Source: Ascaphus truei
Lineage: Eukaryota > Chordata > Amphibia > Anura > Ascaphidae
Reading direction: 5' to 3'
Assembly: GCA_036426205.1 (NCBI GenBank)
Contig: WSYH01001917.1
Span: 37,912-101,911, forward strand
DNA: 64,000 bases
A program made the position numbers and the translations under genes. The notes below the pieces were generated by a model. The model was given only the letters and a program-made list of their open reading frames with translations. It was not told where the DNA came from and did not search any database. Of the stretch, positions 57,206-64,000 are shown one piece after another. How positions within the stretch are numbered: the first letter of the stretch is position 1; every line of letters begins with the position of its first letter.

Positions 57206-58348
57206 ATATAGTGCGATGATGAAGCCACGTGTACAAATTTACATGGGTGAAGGGTGGGTATCGGGCCAGTGTGGCTTAACCCCTTAATTACCTTTGCGGT
57301 TATTATCCGATAAGTGTTTAAGGGGTTAATTGATATCTGAATGTAATTGCAATGTATTGGCTTTGTTTTGGCAATGTATTTTGTGGACAAGACAAGGATG
57401 TTGCTGGCGACGGACACTTCGTATTGATGAGGTCAGTAGCACTTTATTTATTTGAATATGCTAGTTAATGTTTTTAATGATGGGCAATTAATCTAATATC
57501 CATATCTGGATAATAGTTATTTTGCACATTATTGTACTGTAGGTGTTGGGGGGGGGGGGTGTATGTATTGAATGTATAGGCCAGGTTTATTTTTTTTACA
57601 TTCAGGGTTTGTTCTGTGGTTCCGCGTTGGACCTCTGGAGACCACCTGTGGTTTCCTCGGGTATCTCACGGGTACCAGGCTGGTGGTTCCACGGGTGACA
57701 CATGCGGGGATGAAGCTGTGTGGTCCCACTTCTGTGGGGGCACCGCCGACCCGTAGGTGCGTGGATGATGATGTGTGGTCCCACTTCTGTGGGGGCACCG
57801 CGGACCCGTAGTGAGCACCCGTGAGTTCCCCAGACCCCCATGGGAACCAACCGAGGCCCCGCAGACACTTGTGGGTCTGACTCGGGGCTCCCAGACATCC
57901 TTGGGCCTACCGTGGGGACACAATTGTGGCCCACGGTGACCCAAGGAGACCACCTGGGGGCCATGGTGCTGGCAAGATCCACCAGCAGGCCTCCAGAACC
58001 TGTTTGAAAAGGGCTGCTGGTACCCTGTAGGTCTGTCCAGGTGCCCCGCCAGCCCACCGGGGATTCGCGTGGGGCTGCGTTATGAACCCTGTTTGTAAAA
58101 TAATAAATCATGTATTTATGGGGGGGCACAGGGGGTGGGTAATGTATTTAATAAATAGAATGATGTGTATTGTGGGTCACTGTATTGTTTTTATTGTGGG
58201 TACTGGGGGTGGGGGGAGGGGTGTTTCCCCAACGGTATGTGGGTAGGCCTCCCTTGCGGGTACTGGGTGAGGGTGGTTAGGCCTCACGGGGGGGGGGGTT
58301 AGTGTGGGAGGGTATGTAGGCATCCCAAGTGGTGGGTTGCGGGTGCAC

Positions 58349-58403
58349 TTAACCCCTTCACGACCGTAGCAGTTAATAACCGCTATCGTGATTAAGGGGT
58401 TAA
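58349..58403. repeat. CCCCTTAA hairpin
   Basis: Third copy of the hairpin, in block 2 copy B: TTAACCCCTTCACGACCG with a CGTGATTAAGGGGTTAA partner. Confidence 0.8.
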
Positions 58404-58470
58404 GGGACATTACTTTGGATGTTTTCATTTTTGTGTCTGTTTTGCAGAAGCGGAGGGGCCATGGCCAGGA

Positions 58471-59082
58471 TGGGGGGGGGGTAACGGTATGTGGGTAGTG
58501 GGTGCGGGTGGTTAGACCTCACAGTATGCACATCGGGTCCCCCCTCTCCCCACATTAACATAAACTGCACTCACAGCAACACAGGCAGGGAGATTTTACA
58601 GACACAATAGGGGGAGGGGGCTTTATACAGATTACACTCAAGGCAGTGAGATTTAACAGAAACATTAGGGGGGAAGGGGCTTTAAACAGATTACACTCAA
58701 GGCAGGGATATAAAGGGGATGTACTGTACTGTATGTTGTTTATTGCAATGCTTCAATGTGTGTACAGTATAATGTTTTTTACAATTAGATAGATGTAATC
58801 CTTGGTATTGTAAGGGTTAGCTTTGGTTTAAAATTTTGTTTTCTGGTTGGTACTTATATATTGATTTTTGTTTACTTGATTGGTTAAAATATTTGACTTG
58901 TTTGGAGTACAGTATTTGTATTTAGCTTGCAATGATATTGTTCACAGAGAGAGCAGCGGACCTCTCTCTGCTGCAAACACATCTCGCCCCCGCAGGCCCA
59001 TAGTATTATTGATGTGCATATACAGTACTGTATGTGTACAGTACTGTATGTTAGGGGTTATAGGGGTTGTTGTTATATAGTA

Positions 59083-59114
<32 letters not shown>

Positions 59115-59968
59115 CTGCATTACAATTCATGATTTTATGCCATCTGGCGGACACGCGAAGCATTGCAGCCTATTAAATCCTGAACCATTATAAATTAACA
59201 CATCAGCCGCGCGTCAGCCGGGCATGACCCCTGGCTGGGAACGCGGCATGCTCCAGGTGAACAGTGTCGCATTCCAGGTACCTGCCAGGTACAAACCGGT
59301 GATTTGTTAGAATAAAGTCTGCCGCAGCAGTATATCATTTCTTGCCACTGTATGTATGTATGTATATATGTCTAGAGAGATATATACATACAGGGTAAGA
59401 AATTATGTTGTTTTAAAAGCTTGATTTGATGTGTTTTAAATTAATTTGTCTATGCTGCTATGCATTATTGTGAGTTTAAAGTATTTTAAAATTAGATAGA
59501 TGTAATCCTTGGTATTGTATTGTGTGTTTGAGGGAGGTCAGGGATAGCCTTGGTTTTAAAGGTTGTATTCTGGTCGGTACTTATATTTTTTCACAGGCTA
59601 AATTGTTCTGCTCCAGGCGTGAATTAGTTAATTGTTTCATTGTTCGGGATGGAGTGTCAATTGTTTAGGGATGTAAATAATGATTGCTAATTGATTTTTG
59701 TTTACTTGATTTGTTGTAATGTATTGATTGGAATGTGAGGTGTTTCAGTGGCATTTCATTGGCATTTGATGATTTAGATTGTAAGATCAGTTAGGATTAT
59801 TAAAGGAAATTCATTGTAATGTAGTGTGTCTGTATGGAGAAGTGTTATTTGTAGGACAGTATGGTTTTGATAACCCTTCTACATTTATTTGTATATTGGT
59901 TCATCATGTGTGTATATACTGTATATATATATATATAACCCTTCATTCCCTTAGCGGCTATACGCTAA
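58471..59968. other. Non-coding repeats
   Basis: It holds a minisatellite with AGGCAGGGAGATTTTACAGA and ACAATAGGGGGAGG (58580-58705), another partial copy of the AT-rich family (59330-59930), (TA)n at 59077-59114, and a partial 397-bp MITE (59115-59325) lacking one end. No gene. Confidence 0.5.
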
Positions 59969-60106
59969 GGTAATGAAGCAGCATTTCTGTATTTTTAATA
60001 ATATTGTGCAGGAGCAGGGGGTCCCCTGAGCATTAATTTCTGGCTCAGGGAACCCCCTGCTCACTGTACAATATTATTAAAAATACAGAAATGCTGCTTC
60101 ATTACC
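59969..60106. repeat. Perfect-stem hairpin element
   Basis: GGTAATGAAGCAGCATTTCT through GGAGCAGGGGGT pairs with the complementary arm ending AGAAATGCTGCTTCATTACC. Arms are about 63 bp and the loop about 11 bp. A second copy lies at 63882-64000, cut by the window end. Confidence 0.85.
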
Positions 60107-61320
60107 ATAGCACATAGTCGCTAAGCAAAAGAACGATTCTTTATTGATGTGTGTATTTTATTTATACTGTACATGTGCAGAGGGTCTCCGGAGCAGAAAC
60201 GCTGTGGTTTTAGGTCCGGGACCCCCTGCTCCCCGAGATACAGGCCCCTTTAGGGGGTGCCGGTATCCCTCTGCTTGCTTTACAGGCCGCGGTCACGTGA
60301 TCGGGACCTTTAAATGCAGAGGGATACCGGCACCTCATAAATGGGTCTGTATCTCGGGAAGCATGGATGGGGGTAACCCCACAGTGAGGTGATATAACTA
60401 ACATAGCGTTATTTCCCTCTCTCTCACCGTGAGATAAACCCCTATTTCCGGCTCGGGACGGGAGTAACACTAAGACATACTCACCGTCACGTTACTGGGA
60501 GATAACACCACATGATGCTACAATAACGTGACGGTAACCCCATGCTAATGACATGTAGAACGGACGCTGCGTCTGCATATAATTAGCAGTGAGGAGACAC
60601 GGTAACCTCGGGGAACATCACGCCCGCTCCTGGTTTAGGTCACGTCCCGTTATGAGCCCGGATTTTAGGGTTTTGCACATCTGGTTCACATATGGCGGCA
60701 GAATTGGTTTAAAGAAATAACAGGAAAAAAACTCCCAATTAAACCGACCCGGAGTCAAGAAACCCGAAAGCAAATATGGTTCGCGAGCGTTCGTCGGCTC
60801 TTCCTGCGGAAGGCCAGTTTTTATTTTGTACATACCTCCAACTTTAATCTGACGTCTTCTCTGCCCTTGGAAATATTATCCAAGGTCGATATGGCCAGTT
60901 CCACTTGGCTGCAATAGTCGCCGTATATTAACAGCCTAAAGAAATGGGGAGACAGTATCCGTGAGTATCAGACGGATTATTTTGCTGCGCGCGTCCAGGG
61001 GCGAGACCCGCAGGGGTCCGGTAACGGCTTAATGAGATGCTGACCCAAGTTAACGCCTTGTCGAGCATTAACCGTGTATCTTCAAAACTCAATCAGGTCA
61101 CGTGAAGCCGCGTTCTCCCCGTAAAGAGCACAGCGGTAATTATAACAGCCGTTTGTGATAACGACATGCAAATAATATGCAAATGAGGCGTGATGATAAC
61201 GTGGCACAGTCACTAAAGCTCATTAAGGTTAACGTGGGGACTTAGCGTGATGTTAGCTAGGTCATACCTAAACGTGGCGTTACTCACATCCAGGCGCTGA
61301 CATAGGGTTTTATAGGGTGT
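60107..61320. other. Non-coding DNA with satellite-related unit
   Basis: One unit of the 90-bp satellite occurs at about 60365-60455. It is followed by GGGACGGGAGTAACACTAAG and CACGTTACTGGGAGATAACACC, which also end the main array at 62046-62105. The rest is unidentified. Confidence 0.5.
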
Positions 61321-62045
61321 GGATGAGGGTAACCCCACAGTGAGGTGATATAACTAACATAGCGTTATTTCCCTCACTCTCACCGTGAGATAAACCCCTA
61401 TTTCCGGGTCTGGATGGGGGTAACCCCACAGTGAGGTGATATAACTAACATAGCGTTATTTCCCTCTCTCACCGTGAGATAAACCCCTATTTCCGGGTCT
61501 GGATGGGGGTAACCCCACAGTGAGGTGATATAACTAACACAGCGTTATTCCTCTCTCACCGTGAGATAAACCCCTATTTCCGGGTCTGGATGGGGGTAAC
61601 CCCACAGTGAGGTGATATAATTAACATAGCGTTATTTCCCTCCCTCTCACCGTGAGATAAACCCCTATTTCCGGGTCTGGATGGGGGTAACCCCACAGTG
61701 AGGTGATATAACTAACATAGCGTTATTTCCCTCTCTCTCACTGTGAGATAAACCCCTATTTCCGGCTCTGGATGGGGGTAACCCCACAGTGAGGTGATAT
61801 AACTAACATAGCGTTATTTCCCCCTCTCTCACCGTGAGATAAACCCCTATTTCTGGGTTTGGATGGGGGTAACCCCACAGTGAGGTGATATAACTAACAT
61901 AGCGTTATTTCCCCTCTCTCTCACCGTGAGATAAACCCCTATTTCTGGGTCTGGATGGGGGTAACCCCACAGTGAGGTGATATAACTAACATAGCGTTAT
62001 TTCCCTCTCTCTCCCACACTGTGAGATAAACCCCTATTTCCGGGT
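61321..62045. repeat. About 90-bp satellite, eight tandem units
   Basis: Unit starts at 61321, 61412, 61501, 61588, 61679, 61770, 61861 and 61953 (periods 87-92 bp). Each has GGATGGGGGTAACCCCACAG, GTGAGGTGATATAACTAACA, TAGCGTTATTTCCC and CTCACCGTGAGATAAACCCC. Units are nearly identical; differences are mostly in the CTCTCT length. Confidence 0.95.
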
Positions 62046-62624
62046 CGGGACGGGAGTAACACTAAGACATACTCACCGTCACGTTACTGGGAGATAACAC
62101 CACATGGCAAAATAAGGATAGGGGGAGGATGGGAGAAGGGAAGCTCTTGCGACGTCTATGATAGGGTGAAAGGTGCTAGGAGCGGAGATATACGTAGTAC
62201 CAAAGAACTTGCCAAGGAAAGAAAAGAGCCCTCTATGGCTAGCACTCGATTCAAAATGTAATGTGTATTGATTAAAAATTAACCGTTATTGGTTATTAAT
62301 ATATAAAATATGTGGAGGACAAAAATCAGACAAACATACGGTTGTAACCATGAAATACATAACACAAAACGACGCAGTGTATAAGGAGGCGCTATAGAGG
62401 GGCTCTATTCTTAGCACAGGGAGATAACACCACCCAATGTTACAATAGCGTGACGGTAACCCTATGCTAATCACGCCCGCTCCCGTTTAATGCAACGTTC
62501 CATTGTGAGCCCGGATTTAACTGCGCTTAGCGGAGCTGGCCCTGTGCGCTGCACAAGGTTAATATGTAAATATTAAAGTCTTTGCCGTGTTCTTTTTTTA
62601 TAAAGGATTGAAAAAATATATATA
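62046..62624. other. Non-coding DNA right of the satellite
   Basis: GGGAGATAACACCAC occurs at about 62089 and again at about 62420, bracketing about 300 bp of unrelated sequence. At 62420-62520 the sequence continues the homology with 60500-60670. This looks like an insertion into the satellite flank. Confidence 0.45.
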
Positions 62625-63021
62625 CACTGGCGACACACTTTATTCGAGCTCGGCTAGTCCCACGAATTCGGGTATACCCGGGTGTATTGAGGTTTGTGAC
62701 TGTTTTCTGCCCGAGTGCATTGAGGTATTTTCCAGGCAGGGATTGAAGCATTTTATTCCCGCTGGCTGCAATACTGCACAGTATATATATATATACTGCA
62801 TTACAATTCATGAATTTATGCCATCTGGTAGACACGCGAAGCATTGCAGCCTATTAAATCCTAATCATTATCATTTAACAGATCAGCCGCCCGTCAGCCA
62901 GGCATGAACCCAGGCTGGGAAGGCAAACGCAACGGGGCTTGTCAGAGGTGAGGAGCGGCGCATTCCAGGTATCTGCCAGGTACATACTGGGTATTTGCTC
63001 GAATAAAGTGTGTCGGTGCAG
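62625..63021 (+). mobile_element. 397-bp TA-flanked MITE, complete
   Basis: The ends CACTGGCGACACACTTTATT and AATAAAGTGTGTCGGTGCAG form inverted repeats. TA duplications are at 62623-62624 and 63022-63023. Exactly the length of the copy at 47248-47644 and in opposite orientation. Confidence 0.85.
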
Positions 63022-63129
63022 TATATACTGTATATAGTACACTTTAAGACCGTAGCCCGTCCATACTGTGTATATATATATATCCTATCCTATCCCATAA
63101 GCCTCTCTTGCATTCCCAGTAAAATCAAC

Positions 63130-63174
63130 CCCACACTGATGAGACCCATCAAGGTCGAAACAGCTGTCTGTGGG
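63130..63174 (+). ncRNA. Canonical type I hammerhead ribozyme
   Basis: Stem I CCCACA (63130-63135) pairs perfectly with TGTGGG (63169-63174). Core CTGATGA (63136-63142) is intact. Stem II GACC (63143-63146) pairs with GGTC (63153-63156) around CATCAA, with no extra base. GAAA (63157-63160) is intact. Stem III ACAG/CTGT (63160-63167) is short and palindromic, and the cleavage-site base is C at 63168. Every nucleotide of the consensus CUGANGA / GAAA / UH is present. The very short stem III resembles retroelement hammerheads, which may act as dimers. It would cut a plus-strand transcript after C63168. Confidence 0.85.
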
Positions 63175-63881
63175 TGATTTTCTGGGTATGCACCTTAACC
63201 CTGGCTGTGCTCAAAGCTGTGACCATGCAGCAAGCTTAAGCCTATAGGGAACCATGTTAAAAATGGTTATTGAGGCAAAAAGTGACACTGTGTGCTCATT
63301 TGCATGTCATTTCCCAGAATCCCTTGCTGCAGTGGAAGTGCTGTATGCTGGGTGATAATGGGGAAAGGCGGGGTTGCAGACCTGCCTAAGACATGCAGAT
63401 GAGCATATTTATTTATTTAGATATATTTATTTATTGTGCTGCTGCTGTGTGTGATTTTTTTTATTGTGGGTAGTGGGTAGTGGGTGTGGGTGTGGTTATT
63501 TACACGGGATCCCCCTCCCCCTCCCCACATTTACATACAGTACACTGCACTCACAGAAACACATGCAGGGAGATTTAGCCGACACAATAGGGAGAGGGGG
63601 GCTTACACAGATTAGTCAAAGCAGGGAAGTTTAGCAGATTCAATAGGGGGAGGTTTTTTACATAGATTACAGTCAAGGCAGGGAAGTTTAACACACACAA
63701 TAGGGGGGCGGTTACATAGATTAGTCAAGGCAGGTAAGTTTAACAAACACAATAGGGGGAGGGTTTTTACACAGATTACAGTCAAGGCAGAGAGGTTTAA
63801 CACACTCATTAAAAATATGTATTTAATGTATTTATTGTTTATTCTGCCTTAACCCTTCATTGATTAGTGGCTATCAGCTAT
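63175..63881. other. Non-coding DNA with minisatellite
   Basis: 63555-63805 carries about four to five units of about 55-62 bp with CAAGGCAGGGAAGTTTAACA, ACAATAGGGGGAGG and TACACAGATTA, the same family as 58580-58705. No gene. Confidence 0.6.
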
Positions 63882-64000
63882 GGTAATGAAGCAGCATTTC
63901 TGTATTTTTAATAATATTGTGCTGGAGCAGGGGGTCCACTGAGCATTAATTTCTGGCTCAGGGAACCCCCTGCTCACTGCACAATATTATTAAAAATACA
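63882..64000. repeat. Hairpin element, second copy (cut by window end)
   Basis: Matches 59969-60106, from GGTAATGAAGCAGCATTTCT to the AAAAATACA of the returning arm at the last base of the window. Confidence 0.85.

Larger units (their letters stand above)
52006..58470. repeat. Tandem block 2, copy B (indel-rich)
   Basis: Collinear with copy A, ending at CATGGCCAGGA. The first kilobase (52006-52985) has many extra inserted bases relative to 45500-46030, including long A runs. Later parts differ mainly by small indels. ORFs here are not independent genes. Confidence 0.85.

Noticed and set aside
61321..62045. CRISPR-like regular array
   Set aside because: Units are contiguous, 87-92 bp, with no variable spacers; it is satellite DNA in a eukaryotic genome.

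Overview
The window looks like repeat-rich vertebrate nuclear DNA, most likely from a frog. This is inferred from the combination of GIY-YIG Penelope-like elements, L2-type LINE remnants, chromodomain Ty3/Gypsy elements, TA-flanked MITEs, CCAAT/CRE hairpins and many hammerhead-ribozyme-like motifs. No conserved host gene with exons and introns is recognised. Almost every protein signal belongs to a transposable element. The exceptions are two unusual intronless-looking reading frames near the left end: a BEN-domain-like protein and a forkhead-like protein.

Layout. 1-4090: 3' part of a decayed Penelope-like element (PLE-1; RT plus GIY-YIG) and its tail, with a hammerhead-like relic. 4579-6129 (+): BEN-like ORF broken by one stop. 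7635-8238 (-): forkhead-like ORF broken by one frameshift; the two are convergent. 8.2-11.1 kb: MITE and LTR debris. 11.13-14.44 kb: PLE-2, whose 5' half (ORF1 and RT) is inverted relative to its 3' half (thumb and GIY-YIG), followed by a hammerhead-like motif. 17.30-21.67 kb: internally deleted chromodomain Gypsy-1 (-), interrupted by a large fold-back insertion. 27.47-33.16 kb: nearly complete chromodomain Gypsy-2 (-) with two LTRs and a perfect 5-bp target duplication. 34.0-38.98 kb: hairpin, PLE-4 5' fragment (-), a Gypsy-type LTR and a PLE-3 C-terminal scrap. 38.98-45 kb: PLE tail, non-coding DNA and a 250-bp hairpin with paired hammerhead-like tips. 45.08-46.03 kb: 3' end of an L2-like LINE (-). 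46-64 kb: non-coding repeats, including 397-bp TA-flanked MITEs, CCAAT/CRE hairpins, a roughly 90-bp satellite, several minisatellites and one canonical hammerhead ribozyme at 63130-63174.

Two blocks of about 4.7 kb and 6 kb occur twice in tandem (18980-23712 with 23800-28540; 45500-51526 with 52006-58470). Where I compared them, the copies differ mostly by small scattered indels. Together with a 6-N gap at 49889-49894, this suggests unpolished long-read gap filling or unmerged contig ends rather than old biological duplication.

The common thread is ribozyme-bearing retroelements. Every PLE 3' end in the window is followed on the same strand by a hammerhead-like motif, and related motifs recur in hairpin repeats elsewhere. 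Most carry core mutations or an extra base before stem II. The one at 63130-63174 has every conserved core nucleotide and complementary stems I and II.
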